From contig JAQFVP010000006.1 in NCBI GenBank assembly GCA_027942475.1, positions 1 to 54,689 of the forward strand: a stretch of 54,689 bases of DNA. The letters run 5' to 3'. The DNA is from Simkania sp. (GTDB lineage Bacteria; Chlamydiota; Chlamydiia; Chlamydiales; Simkaniaceae). How positions within the stretch are numbered: the stretch's first letter is position 1; each line of letters begins with the position of its first letter. The notes below the pieces were generated by a model that worked only from the letters and a program-made list of their open reading frames with translations, searched no databases and had not been told where the DNA came from. The position numbers and the translations under genes were made by a program. Shown in pieces: positions 36,375 through 46,048 of this stretch.

Positions 36375-36423
36375 AAAAAGGTCCTATGACTGCTACCGCG
36401 GTTCCGGGGAGCAATCATAGACC
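36375..36423 (-). terminator. Terminator-like hairpin in the leader of the 53-aa ORF (possible attenuator)
   Basis: ggtcctatgactgct (36380-36394) pairs with agcaatcatagacc (36410-36423), with one bulge and one G-U pair; read on the minus strand it is followed by CTTTTTAAC. Since a promoter lies only 5 bases upstream of this hairpin, transcription would meet a terminator at once. It is either an attenuator or the end of another transcript. Confidence 0.6.
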
Positions 36424-36427
36424 GGCT

Positions 36428-36456
36428 ATAATAAAATTTAATCTATATTTTTGCAA
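36428..36456 (-). promoter_or_regulatory. Candidate sigma-66/70-type promoter
   Basis: Minus-strand TTGCAA (36456-36451) and TATTAT (36433-36428) separated by 17 bases. The predicted start is near 36421, at the foot of the terminator-like hairpin. Confidence 0.5.
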
Positions 36457-36552
36457 CGAAAGTCTACTGTATCCTCTTAGTGGAAAGTCCCCTATGGGTG
36501 TAGAAGGGATGACAAAATAAAGGTTGGCATGTGATATTTTTCCCCATCAAAT

Positions 36553-36723
36553 ATGGGTCTTCCCATGTCTAAAGACAAAGGAATTTTTAGAAGTTTTTTT
36601 CATGAAGCTGAAATAGCATCAGGAAAATCTGTTAATATCCAACAACGAGTTTCTTCCCTAAAACTACCAAATATTCAACCCCCAAACCATATCAAAACCG
36701 CAAATCACCGCAAAAATTCCTGA
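36553..36723 (+). CDS. Possible small protein of 56 (or 52) residues
   Basis: The plus frame starts at ATG 36553 (or 36565, MSKDKGIFRSFFHEAE) and ends at 36723. It is basic, with an Asn/Pro-rich C-terminus (LPNIQPPNHIKTANHRKN). No good ribosome-binding site or family match is seen. It may be a gene fragment in this gene-poor gap. Confidence 0.25.
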   Translation: MGLPMSKDKGIFRSFFHEAEIASGKSVNIQQRVSSLKLPNIQPPNHIKTANHRKNS

Positions 36724-36872
36724 GTAGAAAAAAGTGGCGGTAAATCGAGGTTCTCAGCTTTAGACAAAAAAATTCAAATTAATCCAAGCCTGGGATGGCA
36801 CTCACAGATTATCCCTTTTCAAATATCATGGGCTCAACAATTTTGGATCAGATGTCCATTATCTATGACCTG

Positions 36873-38111
36873 TTAAAAATACCTAACCTTTTTGAGCACT
36901 GCAATCAAACGATCAATATCTTCATGCAGGTTATACAGACCGAGAGAAAGGCGGGCTAGAGCATTTTTTTTAAACCGACGCAGGAAAGGTTGTGCACAAA
37001 GGTGACCAGTGCGGATGGCGATCCCTTCGAGTCCTAGAAAAGTGCCCAAATCGAGTGGATGCATTTCCTTTAGCGTAAAGCTGATGATCCCCACCCTTTC
37101 CTTCTCTTTTCCGTAGATGCAAAGGCCCTCTATGTTTGTGAGCCTTTCTATAGCGTATTTTGTGAGCTCTTCATCCCACCGTTGAATATTTTCCATGCCG
37201 ATGCCTTGCATATAGTCGATCGCAGCCCCTAGTCCCACCACTTGAGCGATCGGAGGGGTGCCCGCTTCAAACCTAAGCGGAGGGTTTTGAAAGGTGCTTT
37301 TTTCCAGGGTAACCGTTTCGATCATATCCCCACCACCCAAGAAAGGGGGTAGAGAGCAGAGCAATTCCTTTTTCCCATATAATACACCAACGCCCGTAGG
37401 TCCATAAAGTTTGTGTCCAGAAAAAGCGTAGAAATCCACATCGAGCTCTTGCACATCGACGGGAATTTTAGAAGCGGCCTGCGCACCGTCGACGCAAACA
37501 ATCGCTCCCACTTGGTGCGCTGCCTTAGCGATCTCTTGTATGGGGTTGATCATGCCTGTCGTATTGGCCACATGACAGATACTGACGATTTTTGTCTTAT
37601 GGTTGAGAAGGGAGTAAAAAGCGCTTAAATCGAGCTTTGCCTCATCACTGATGGGGATGACTCGTAAAATAGCGCACCGCTCTTTGCATACGAGATGCCA
37701 GGGTACGATGTTCGCGTGGTGTTCCATCTCAGAAATTATGATTTCATCACCTGGTTTGATGTGCGTTTTGCCCCATGCTTGAGCGACCAAATTGATCGAT
37801 TCTGTGGTTCCTTTTGTAAAGATAATTTCCTCTGCTTTTTCGGCGTGGATGAGGTGCATGATCTTTTTTCTTACTTGAGAGTATCTCTCAGTGGCCCACT
37901 CAGCAGTGGGGTAGATAGCGCGGTGGACTGTTCCGTACTCCTCTTGATAAAAACGGGATATGGCATCAATCACATATTGAGGTTTTTGCGCCGTAGCAGC
38001 TGTATCCAGGTAGACAAAAGGGTGTCCGTGAATCATTTTTTTGAGCATGGGAAAATCCAAGCGGACCTTCTTCGGGTCAAAAACAGGGGGAAGCTTACAG
38101 CGCGTAGGCAT
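36873..38111 (-). CDS. sufS: Cysteine desulfurase SufS
   Basis: PLP enzyme that takes sulfur from cysteine for Fe-S cluster assembly, 412 residues. The PLP lysine is Lys234 in FSGHKLYG, the EHH motif is at 130-132, and the persulfide cysteine is Cys372 in RTGHLCAQP, so all catalytic residues are intact. It overlaps the end of sufD by 17 bp and ends the sufB-C-D-S operon. The sulfur shuttle SufE or SufU is not in the operon. It corresponds to CT687. Confidence 0.96.
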   Translation of the reverse strand: MPTRCKLPPVFDPKKVRLDFPMLKKMIHGHPFVYLDTAATAQKPQYVIDAISRFYQEEYGTVHRAIYPTAEWATERYSQVRKKIMHLIHAEKAEEIIFTKGTTESINLVAQAWGKTHIKPGDEIIISEMEHHANIVPWHLVCKERCAILRVIPISDEAKLDLSAFYSLLNHKTKIVSICHVANTTGMINPIQEIAKAAHQVGAIVCVDGAQAASKIPVDVQELDVDFYAFSGHKLYGPTGVGVLYGKKELLCSLPPFLGGGDMIETVTLEKSTFQNPPLRFEAGTPPIAQVVGLGAAIDYMQGIGMENIQRWDEELTKYAIERLTNIEGLCIYGKEKERVGIISFTLKEMHPLDLGTFLGLEGIAIRTGHLCAQPFLRRFKKNALARLSLGLYNLHEDIDRLIAVLKKVRYF

Positions 38112-39264
38112 CGATTTCTTGACTAAATTGGTGGCGCACGGAAAGAGTGGGAACCTCTTGGATCAGAGCGTGGCAAAACCCATTGACCAAATGACGAGTA
38201 GCTTCTTTCTTACTGAGGCCGCGAGAACGGAGGTAAAAGAGCTCTTCTAAACGGGGCTTTGCAACAGTGGCTCCGTGTGAGGCCTTGACATCGTCTGCAA
38301 AAATCTCTAAGTTGGGTTTGCTAAACGCAGCGGCTTTTTCACTTAAAACCAAGTTTTTGTTGAGTTGATATGCCTCTGTTTTTTGCGCTTTTTGATCTAC
38401 GTAAATTTTTCCCTCAAAACTGGAACGGGCTCGCCCTGAAACCACATGTTTGAAGCATTGATTAGAACGGGTGCATGGCTTTTGATGCTCAACGCGGATA
38501 TGGACATGCCCCTCCAATCGGTCGCTGAGCAAAGCAAGCCCTTTTAAATCTGCAGCGGCCTGCACACCTGATAAATAGAGGGCGAGGTCCCGTCTTTGCG
38601 TTTTGGCTCCCCGTCCGAGGAAAAAATAATTTAGAAGGGCGGATTCTTTTACCTCTCCTTGCACTGATAAAAAATCGTAGCTATTTTCATGGCGCCCCGC
38701 CATATCGTAGTGGGTGTAATGAGCCTGTTTCCCCAGTGTGACGCTGAGGACGGCATTGCTCCAAAATTGATTTCCCTTTGTTTCTATCGAGGTGGTGAGT
38801 CTGGCTCCCTGTCCCAAAAAAATTTCGATGCGCGGGTGGACGACGTTTCCTTTGCAAACGGTTTGCGTAATGTGGAGTAACTTTTCACACTGAACGTGGG
38901 GGGGAACGTAGATAAAAAGTCCTTCTCCTGGGATGGCTTGATTGAGCCAGAAAAAGGGGTCGAGGTTTTTTTCATACAAAAAAGCGGAGCGCTTTTCGAG
39001 AAAAGAGCCGTAGGTTTTCTTCGCCTGCTCAAGAGGTAAGATGACGATGGAAGGGAGCGGCTCATATTCGAATTGTACACACCCCAAAGAGGGGTCCGAC
39101 TGGTTTTCGATAGCTTTGAGCGATACATACCGAAAAGGTTCCATTTTCCGCGTGGGAAACCCATTCCATTTTTCCCACGCTCTTTGGTTTGTTTGTGCGT
39201 TTTGCAAAAGATGGTGTATGGGCAATTGCTTTTGTTGCGCTGGGGAGGGCAAAAGGTTTTTCAT
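38095..39264 (-). CDS. sufD: Fe-S cluster assembly scaffold protein SufD
   Basis: A 389-residue SufB/D-family protein with the right-handed beta-helix repeat region in the middle and a conserved C-terminal helix ([30 protein letters not shown]). It forms the SufBC2D scaffold with SufB and SufC. It overlaps sufC by 4 bp and sufS by 17 bp. The N-terminal quarter is variable, as usual. It corresponds to CT686. Confidence 0.92.
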   Translation of the reverse strand: MKNLLPSPAQQKQLPIHHLLQNAQTNQRAWEKWNGFPTRKMEPFRYVSLKAIENQSDPSLGCVQFEYEPLPSIVILPLEQAKKTYGSFLEKRSAFLYEKNLDPFFWLNQAIPGEGLFIYVPPHVQCEKLLHITQTVCKGNVVHPRIEIFLGQGARLTTSIETKGNQFWSNAVLSVTLGKQAHYTHYDMAGRHENSYDFLSVQGEVKESALLNYFFLGRGAKTQRRDLALYLSGVQAAADLKGLALLSDRLEGHVHIRVEHQKPCTRSNQCFKHVVSGRARSSFEGKIYVDQKAQKTEAYQLNKNLVLSEKAAAFSKPNLEIFADDVKASHGATVAKPRLEELFYLRSRGLSKKEATRHLVNGFCHALIQEVPTLSVRHQFSQEIDAYAL

Positions 39265-39995
39265 ACCCAGTCATACCCTTTTTCTTCGAGGAGTTGGGCG
39301 AGTTCTATCCCTCCTGACTTTTGAATTTTCCCATCTACCACGACGTGCACAAAGTGGGGCTCGACATAGTTGAGCAGTCTTTGGTAGTGAGTAATCAAAA
39401 GCACACTGCGCTCTTTTACGGCGCAGCGAGCAATCCCTTGAGCTACCAATTTCATAGCGTCGATATCCAGACCAGAATCGGTTTCATCTAAAATGGACAA
39501 ACAAGGTTCTAACACGGCCATCTGTAAAATTTCATTCCGTTTTTTTTCCCCTCCGGAAAAGCCGCTGTTGATATCCCGCTGGGTGAGCTCCGCTTTGATC
39601 TGCATACTCGCCATTTTCTCTTCTAAAAAGGATTGAAAGGCTTCGGGAGATAGCACAGGCTTTTGATTGGCTTTGCGCTTTGCGTTGAGCGCTGCAAAGA
39701 GAAAATCACTGTTGGAAACCCCCGGAACCTCGACAGGGTACTGGAATCCCAAAAAGAGTCCCAAGTGGGCGCGCTCCTCCGGCTCTAGTTCGGTGAGGTT
39801 TTTCTTTTTAAAATAGATCGATCCGGAGGTGATTTGGTAACTCGGATCTCCGGCGAGCACTTTGCCAAGCGTCGATTTTCCGGCGCCATTAGGCCCCATC
39901 AGGGCGTGGATCTCTCCAGTGCCCACCGAAAGGGTAAGCCCTTTGAGGATGGGCTCATCATCAATTTGAACGTGGAGATCTTCAATTACTAACAT
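39261..39995 (-). CDS. sufC: Fe-S cluster assembly ATPase SufC
   Basis: ABC-type ATPase of 244 residues that drives conformational change in SufBCD. The Walker A GPNGAGKST is at about residues 34-42, the signature SGGEKKRNEILQMA is at about 148-161 and Walker B with CLSILDETDSGLDIDA follows. The start shares one base with the sufB stop. It corresponds to CT685. Confidence 0.96.
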   Translation of the reverse strand: MLVIEDLHVQIDDEPILKGLTLSVGTGEIHALMGPNGAGKSTLGKVLAGDPSYQITSGSIYFKKKNLTELEPEERAHLGLFLGFQYPVEVPGVSNSDFLFAALNAKRKANQKPVLSPEAFQSFLEEKMASMQIKAELTQRDINSGFSGGEKKRNEILQMAVLEPCLSILDETDSGLDIDAMKLVAQGIARCAVKERSVLLITHYQRLLNYVEPHFVHVVVDGKIQKSGGIELAQLLEEKGYDWV

Positions 39996-41434
39996 TAACC
40001 CACACTGCCTTCTAGTTTTAGTGTTAAAAGTTTTTGCGCCTCAACGGCAAACTCGAGGGGAAGTTCTTTGATGACCTGGTTACAAAATCCATTGACAATC
40101 ATGTGCACGCTATCCTCTTGAGAAAGTCCGCGAGACCGAAGATAGAAGAGTTGCTCTTCACTGATCTTAGAGGTAGAGGCTTCATGTTCTAATTCTCCAT
40201 CTTCAGTGTGTACCTCTATATAGGGAAAAGTGTGCGCAGAGCACTCATCTTTGACGAGCATGGAATCGCACTGGGTAAAGTTGCGCGCGTTTTTGGCCCT
40301 GGGGCCGATATGGACAAGCCCTCGGTAGGTGTTGCTCGATTGATCCGCGGAAATCCCCTTGGATACGATTGTGGATTTGGTGTTTTTCCCCAAATGAATC
40401 ATTTTGGTCCCTGTATCCGCCTGCATTTTCCCATTTGTGAGTGCCACAGAATAAAATTCTCCAACCGATTCGTCCCCCTGCAGGATGCAGCTCGGGTACT
40501 TCCAGGTGATGGCGGCTCCTGCCTCTACTTGTGTCCAAGAAATGCGGGACCGTTTTCCCGCACATTTTCCCCTTTTGGTCACAAAATTATAAATGCCCCC
40601 CGCGCCGGTGACCGGGTCGCCCGCATACCAATTTTGGACTGTCGAATATTTAATCTCAGCACCCTCGAAAGCGATGAGTTCTACTACCGCCGCGTGCAAT
40701 TGATTGGAATGATAAGCGGGGGCTGTGCACCCCTCTAAATAGCTGACATACGATCCCTTCTCGGCTAAAATCAGCGTGCGTTCAAACTGCCCCGTCTCCA
40801 TTTCATTAATGCGAAAGTAGGTGGAAAGTTCAATGGGGCATCTCACCCCTTCGGGCACGTAGACAAAAGAGCCATCCGAAAAGACCGCCGAATTAAGAGC
40901 GGCATAAAAGTTGTCATTGGGAGGGACCACGGTGCCCAAATATTTTTTGATCAGATCGGGGTATTTTTGCACCGCTTCTGTCATTGAGCAAAGGACAACG
41001 CCCGCTTCATCTAATGCCTTATGAAAAGTGGTGCCCAAAGAGACCGAATCAAACACCACATCCACAGCGACGTTCGCAAGCCTTTTTTGTTCTTCTAAAG
41101 GGATGCCGAGCTTTTCGAATGTGCGTAAGATTTCGGGATCTACTTGGTCTAAGCGAGTTAAGCTTTGTTTCTTTTTTGGCTCGGAGTGGTAGCGTATCTC
41201 CTGGAAATCAATGGGATTGATGTCCAAGTGCCCCCAATTAGGCTGTTTTTTCTTGCTCCAGATTTCGAATGCCTGCAGGCGGAAATCCAATAAAAAAGGG
41301 GGCTCTTTCTTTTTTTTTGAAATAGCGCGTACGACCCCTTCATCGATCCCTTTGGGAAAGGTATCAGACTCTATTTCAGTGGTAAAACCGTGTTGGTACT
41401 CTTTGCGAGCGGCGAGCAGCTCTTGTGCGGGCAA
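39995..41434 (-). CDS. sufB: Fe-S cluster assembly protein SufB
   Basis: Scaffold subunit, 479 residues, with the conserved [20 protein letters not shown], the NWYAGD and [14 protein letters not shown] motifs and the SANTFPY-like [15 protein letters not shown] close to the end (SufB cluster region with Cys and His). Translation starts at TTG 41434, supported by GAGGTGAT (41445-41438). It is the first gene of the suf operon and corresponds to CT684. Confidence 0.96.
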   Translation of the reverse strand: MPAQELLAARKEYQHGFTTEIESDTFPKGIDEGVVRAISKKKKEPPFLLDFRLQAFEIWSKKKQPNWGHLDINPIDFQEIRYHSEPKKKQSLTRLDQVDPEILRTFEKLGIPLEEQKRLANVAVDVVFDSVSLGTTFHKALDEAGVVLCSMTEAVQKYPDLIKKYLGTVVPPNDNFYAALNSAVFSDGSFVYVPEGVRCPIELSTYFRINEMETGQFERTLILAEKGSYVSYLEGCTAPAYHSNQLHAAVVELIAFEGAEIKYSTVQNWYAGDPVTGAGGIYNFVTKRGKCAGKRSRISWTQVEAGAAITWKYPSCILQGDESVGEFYSVALTNGKMQADTGTKMIHLGKNTKSTIVSKGISADQSSNTYRGLVHIGPRAKNARNFTQCDSMLVKDECSAHTFPYIEVHTEDGELEHEASTSKISEEQLFYLRSRGLSQEDSVHMIVNGFCNQVIKELPLEFAVEAQKLLTLKLEGSVG

Positions 41435-41464
41435 TTTATCACCTCGTTTCTCGGCATTTGATAA

Positions 41465-41493
41465 ACTCTACCAGGTTTCTGAGGAAAAATCAA
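41465..41493 (-). promoter_or_regulatory. Candidate promoter of the suf operon
   Basis: Minus-strand TTGATT (41493-41488) and TAGAGT (41470-41465) with a 17-base spacer, about 30 bases before the sufB start. No IscR-like site is recognised. Confidence 0.4.
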
Positions 41494-41653
41494 CTCTTGG
41501 CAAAAGGGAGGAGCGCGCGCACAAAAAGCGGGGTTTCCCGGGAAAATGGTGCGGATTTTGTCCTAGGCAAGATGAAAGAGTGAGTTATTCGCGGCATATA
41601 TTACCAAAATTTTAGTGACTTTTGCAAAGCAATTTTTGGGTTTTTACAGTTAG

Positions 41654-42257
41654 ATTTCAGACGGCAACAAGATAGAAAGCCCCCGTTCTGAGTTAAAAAA
41701 TGAATTGGCCCGTGAGATTATTACGAGGAGAGCTGGAAAGATTGACGATCTTATAGGGGCAAAAGACCTTTACCGCCTGCATCATTGTTCCTGCCATTGC
41801 TGCAATTCAAACTAGTCCTCATTGCCTTAAAAACATAAGTAAAAAAGATTTTGATCACTTGATCCAAGCTTTTTTTGTTCAAAAAGGAGGCCCTATTGAA
41901 ACAGATTTCGAGCCTGGTATTCGTTATTTATGCAGGTGAAATCGACCAAAAAGATTTAAAAAAATCATCTCTGATTTTTGTTGGAACCTTGATATAAAAG
42001 ATTTCCTTTATTATTCTTGTGAACTCCCCGCCAGTTTTTTTGGAAAACTTATTAAAGAAATTAGCCACATTGCCGGCCAAACATTAAAAATCGGATACGT
42101 GGCAATTGTTGGCTTAGGTACCGCATTTGTCTTCAAGTCTGAAATTAGCTCAGGAATCTATGAATTTATAACAAAATGTATTGGTCCAGCAGTTGGGGAG
42201 GTTATGTCAGAATACATTGCTCCCGCACTTAAAGAAAGCATACCGAAGATATCATAA
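41654..42257 (+). pseudogene. Decayed gene for a probable membrane-associated protein
   Basis: Three in-register fragments appear to be one broken gene. The first runs from 41654 (ELKNELAREIITRRAGKIDDLIGAKDLYR). A +1 shift near 41770 leads to a second (IIVPAIAAIQTSPHCLKNISKKDFDHLIQAFFVQKGG). It continues, past an in-frame TGA at 41937-41939, into a third of about 105 residues ending at 42257 with hydrophobic stretches (IGYVAIVGLGTAFVF and PAVGEVMSEYIAPAL). No start codon remains. The family is not recognised. It lies between the suf operon and glgP and may be a former effector or Inc-like gene. Confidence 0.5.
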
Positions 42258-42315
42258 ATTAAAGCATAGAGGGTGTATATTACTATAAATATAGTTAAAA
42301 TGAACCTGAGCCTCT

Positions 42316-42350
42316 TGAACTTCCCCATGTTTAAAGACAGGGGAGGTTCA
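42316..42350 (+). terminator. Hairpin downstream of the decayed gene
   Basis: Arms gaacttcccc (42317-42326) and ggggaggttc (42340-42349), ten pairs with one G-U, loop of 13 bases. Only a mixed AT sequence follows, so it is either a weak terminator or a decayed element. Confidence 0.4.
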
Positions 42351-42545
42351 ATTTCAATTAAATGGATCGATGCTTTTTTTATAATATTCTCCTAACTTTA
42401 CTTTCTGCATTCTCAAATAGTTATAAAAAGTGGACCTGCTGATTCCCAAATTATTTAAGGAGCTTTTGTCTTTAGTTAAGCGAATTACTTAGTTAAAATA
42501 CTGAGGAGCGTAAATATAATATTAATTCGGAATAAATAAGTTTCT

Positions 42546-45149
42546 GTGTTAGATAATAAGTTTATGGACTCGACCTCATTGCAAGCGCAGACATTTGCTC
42601 AAAAAGTGCGCCACTATCTCATCACAAAAACTGGGAAAACAGCTGAAAAAGCCACCGTGGAGGAATTTTACCACGCCTTCTGCCGCTCCTTTCATGAAGA
42701 AATTATGATCAATATGACGGCGACGATGAACACGTTTATCAAGCAAACGTCCCGTATGCTTTATTACCTTTCTATGGAATATATGCCAGGGCGTCTTTTC
42801 GGAAATAATGTCACCAATGTGCACGCGCTCGATTTGGTTAAAAAAGTATTGCATATTTTGGGGCGGGATTACGAGATGCTCGTAAAAATAGAGCCCGATA
42901 TCGGGATTGGAAATGGTGGCCTGGGCCGGTTGGCCTCTTGCTTTATGGATTCGCTGGCGACTTTGGACTACCCAGCACTCGGATATGGGATGCGATATCA
43001 ATATGGGATCTTCGATCAGGAGCTCATATCTGGTGTGCAAGTAGAGCGTCCTGACTGTTGGTTGCTCAATCAGAATCCCTGGGAATTTAGGAGGGATGCC
43101 CTTGCAGTTCCGGTCTGCTTTGGAGGCAAGCCGATCAAGAGAAAAAACTCCCATGGGGAGGACGTCTTTGACCTTCTCAACTATGAAGGGGTGCGCGCAC
43201 TGCCCTACGATTTCCCAGTGATTGGGTATAGAAAAAATGCAAATTTTTCCGTGTTAACCTTACGTCTTTGGTCGACCAAAGAGTCGCCGCTCAATTTTCA
43301 GCTGCAAAGATATAATGCGGGAAAAATCGGGCAGGCAAGTGAAAACACCTCTCTCACAGATGTGCTCTATCCCAATGATAACCATGAAGCGGGCAAACGG
43401 ATCCGTTTAAAGCAAGAATTCTTGTTCGTATCCGCATCTCTCCAAGATATTTTGCGCCATTACTTTATGCAACATGACACGTTGGACAGGTTTTGTGATC
43501 AAGTCAGAATACAAATCAATGACACCCATCCAGCCCTCTTGATCCCCGAGCTCGTACGCATTTTGACAACCGAGCATGATATCCCTTTTGCAAAGGCCTG
43601 GGAGATGACAAAAACGTGCTGTAGCTACACAAATCATACTGTTTTGGCGGAAGCGCTTGAAGAGTGGAACGTAGAGAGGATGAAGCAGCTTTTGCCTAGA
43701 CAGTTTTATGTAATCGAAAAACTGCATCAAAAGTTTTGCCAAGAGGTGCGCCATAAATTGCCCAGCCTAAGTCAAGTTGATTTGCTCCGCACTTCGATCA
43801 TCAAAGAGGGGCAGATATGCATGGCAAATTTGGCGATCTACGGAAGCCACAAAGTAAATGGGGTCTCTGAGTTGCACACAGAGATTCTCAAAAAGTCTTT
43901 GTTCAAATCTCTTTACGAATTAGAACCAGAGAAATTTGAAAACGTGACCAATGGGGTGACCCAAAGACGGTGGCTCCTTCATTGTAATCCGGCGCTGTCC
44001 GATTTTTTGACATGTCGAATTGGAGAGGGTTGGATTACAAATTTTGAGGAGATTGAAAAGATTGCTCAATTCGCATCTGACCCACTTGCGCAAAAAGAAT
44101 TTTTACAAATCAAACAAGCGAACAAAGAGCGTTTGCTAGAGATGGTGTGCACCGATATCAAGGAGCGGCATGGGGCAGGTGAGGATTTTATACAAGACTG
44201 CATTTTATCACCTGATGCGCTTTACGATGTGCAGATCAAACGGATTCACGAATATAAAAGACAATTGATGAAGGCACTCCATCTTTTGATGATATACCAA
44301 GAAATCAAAAAAAACCCAGAGTCACACCCCATCAAAAGGTTTGTGATTTTTTCGGGCAAGGCCGCTCCTGGGTACCGTTTGGCAAAAAATATCATCCGTT
44401 TGATCTATTGCCTCGCTCGAAAAATAAACCATGACCCTGAGCTAAAAGAGCTGCTTAAGATCGTTTTTGTAGAAAATTACAATGTTTCCCGAGCGGAAGT
44501 GATCATTCCCGCTGCCGATCTCTCAGAGCAGATTTCAACCACCGGTATGGAGGCTTCCGGAACGGGGAATATCAAGTTTGCAATCAATGGAGCCCTCACT
44601 ATTTGCACAGATGATGGGGCAAATGTGGAGATGAGAAAAAGCGTGACAGACAAATGGTGGCCTTTTCTATTTGGAGCGAGTGCAGACGACATTTTGCGTA
44701 TGCGCGCACACCGCAGTTACAATCCAATGGATGTGTATGAAAGCCATCCGATGATCAAAGCGGCGGTAGATGCACTTTCTGATGGCTTTTTATCAGAAAA
44801 TAGTGCGGAAGCAAAAGCGATCGAATCTCTGAAACAGACCCTTTTGCAAGATAGCCCGAGTGTCCCAGCTGATTATTTTTTCGTTTTGCATGACCTTATT
44901 TCCTATTATGAGACGCAAAAAAAGGTGGAAAAACTCTATAGCCATCCCGAGAAATGGGCAGAGTATGCCATCCACAACATGGCGGGTATGGGGCCGTTTT
45001 CCGCAGATGTCTCTATTGAAAACTACGCCCAGAAGATCTGGCATCTACAAAAATGTCCACCCGATCTAGAGGAATTGAGCGCAGTTCGTCAAGAATACAG
45101 TCAGCACGATCGCTGCCGAGTTACTCCAAGTTCAGATCCCACTTTTTGA
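42546..45149 (+). CDS. glgP: Glycogen phosphorylase
   Basis: PLP-dependent phosphorolysis of glycogen to glucose-1-phosphate. The 867-residue length is close to chlamydial GlgP (CT248). Landmarks are GRLFGNN, the IGNGGLGRLASCF glucan-binding region, QINDTHPAL, the IHEYKRQL motif and the PLP signature EASGTGNIKFA with the lysine near residue 676. The start is GTG 42546, or ATG 42564. Its 3' end overlaps the convergent solute-binding protein gene by 29 bp. Confidence 0.96.
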   Translation: MLDNKFMDSTSLQAQTFAQKVRHYLITKTGKTAEKATVEEFYHAFCRSFHEEIMINMTATMNTFIKQTSRMLYYLSMEYMPGRLFGNNVTNVHALDLVKKVLHILGRDYEMLVKIEPDIGIGNGGLGRLASCFMDSLATLDYPALGYGMRYQYGIFDQELISGVQVERPDCWLLNQNPWEFRRDALAVPVCFGGKPIKRKNSHGEDVFDLLNYEGVRALPYDFPVIGYRKNANFSVLTLRLWSTKESPLNFQLQRYNAGKIGQASENTSLTDVLYPNDNHEAGKRIRLKQEFLFVSASLQDILRHYFMQHDTLDRFCDQVRIQINDTHPALLIPELVRILTTEHDIPFAKAWEMTKTCCSYTNHTVLAEALEEWNVERMKQLLPRQFYVIEKLHQKFCQEVRHKLPSLSQVDLLRTSIIKEGQICMANLAIYGSHKVNGVSELHTEILKKSLFKSLYELEPEKFENVTNGVTQRRWLLHCNPALSDFLTCRIGEGWITNFEEIEKIAQFASDPLAQKEFLQIKQANKERLLEMVCTDIKERHGAGEDFIQDCILSPDALYDVQIKRIHEYKRQLMKALHLLMIYQEIKKNPESHPIKRFVIFSGKAAPGYRLAKNIIRLIYCLARKINHDPELKELLKIVFVENYNVSRAEVIIPAADLSEQISTTGMEASGTGNIKFAINGALTICTDDGANVEMRKSVTDKWWPFLFGASADDILRMRAHRSYNPMDVYESHPMIKAAVDALSDGFLSENSAEAKAIESLKQTLLQDSPSVPADYFFVLHDLISYYETQKKVEKLYSHPEKWAEYAIHNMAGMGPFSADVSIENYAQKIWHLQKCPPDLEELSAVRQEYSQHDRCRVTPSSDPTF

Positions 45150-45852
45150 GAAGTAGATCATATGCTCCAGAATTTTTCAAATGAGCTAGGCCGCGGTTAA
45201 ACGTTTCGATGAGTTCGTTTTGCTCTTCGTGTAAAGTGATCAAACGCAGCCCTGCTTCACTCAGAGGGGGGGTCGCAATTTTCACTTTCTCTTTATAGGA
45301 ATGCTTTGTGTAGAAAATGGCCAATAAATGTCCCATAGCAGCTACATCCGCGATATCATTTACAAGAGCCTCCACAACCTCTGGAAAGGTTGGGTACAAA
45401 CGGATGGAGGCTTGGGGATAGATTTGCACGAGCAGCGGTTGCATCTCTTTGGAGTATAAAGCGATTTCTTTTTGTGCAAGCCGATCACTTAGATTGAGCT
45501 CTGTTTGCTTTTTTACAACGAGGACGGGCCCTGTATGGATATAAAGGTCTGAGAAACTATATTTCGTTTGTTCGTAAAGGTGGGGGTAGATCGAGGAGAG
45601 GATGGCGTCATATTTTTTTTCTTCAAGGCCCAGGGCTAGGTTGTCCCAGCTCCGATAGACCTCCTGCACCCGGATCTTTTCAAAATGGGCAATTTCGGTG
45701 AGCAGATCGTGAGAAAAGGCGAACAAACGGGCTTCTCGCCCCTGTAGCTCCAAGGGAAACCAGGAAGGGTCGATCCCAATTAAGTAGCTCTTTTTTTTCT
45801 GGAAAGAGCACCCAGTGCATGCTAAAGGCAAGACACAAAGTAAGAAAAGCAT
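45121..45852 (-). CDS. Extracellular solute-binding lipoprotein, family 3 (amino-acid type)
   Basis: Periplasmic binding protein of an ABC importer, probably for polar amino acids. I chose ATG 45852 because GGGAGGG (45865-45859) lies 6 bases before it and it directly opens the signal MLFLLCVLPLACTGC with a lipobox. An in-frame extension to 45984 adds a second hydrophobic stretch and is less likely. The 243 residues contain the bipartite fold features WFPLEL, KKYDAILSSIYPHLYEQ, FSDLYIHTGPVLVV and VVEALVNDIADVAAMG. Chlamydia has the related arginine-binding ArtJ (CT381); no transporter subunits are adjacent here. Confidence 0.8.
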   Translation of the reverse strand: MLFLLCVLPLACTGCSFQKKKSYLIGIDPSWFPLELQGREARLFAFSHDLLTEIAHFEKIRVQEVYRSWDNLALGLEEKKYDAILSSIYPHLYEQTKYSFSDLYIHTGPVLVVKKQTELNLSDRLAQKEIALYSKEMQPLLVQIYPQASIRLYPTFPEVVEALVNDIADVAAMGHLLAIFYTKHSYKEKVKIATPPLSEAGLRLITLHEEQNELIETFNRGLAHLKNSGAYDLLLKKWDLNLE

Positions 45853-46048
45853 TCGGATCCCTCCCATTGGGAGCAAGAATTGGATACCACTTTTTATCTT
45901 GTGGCTCTTTTGTTTGAAAAAACAAGAAATAAAAGCCATGATCGAGATCCACAGCAAAAGATGTTTCCAGGCCATAATTCTCACTCTAAGTGAGAATTGA
46001 ATATCATTGAAGCAAAAAAGGGATATGGAATATGTATGCGCTCAATCT

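Noticed and set aside
45853..45984. N-terminal extension of the solute-binding lipoprotein
   Set aside because: The start at 45852 has a strong GGGAGGG and begins directly at a lipoprotein signal; the extension adds a second hydrophobic stretch.
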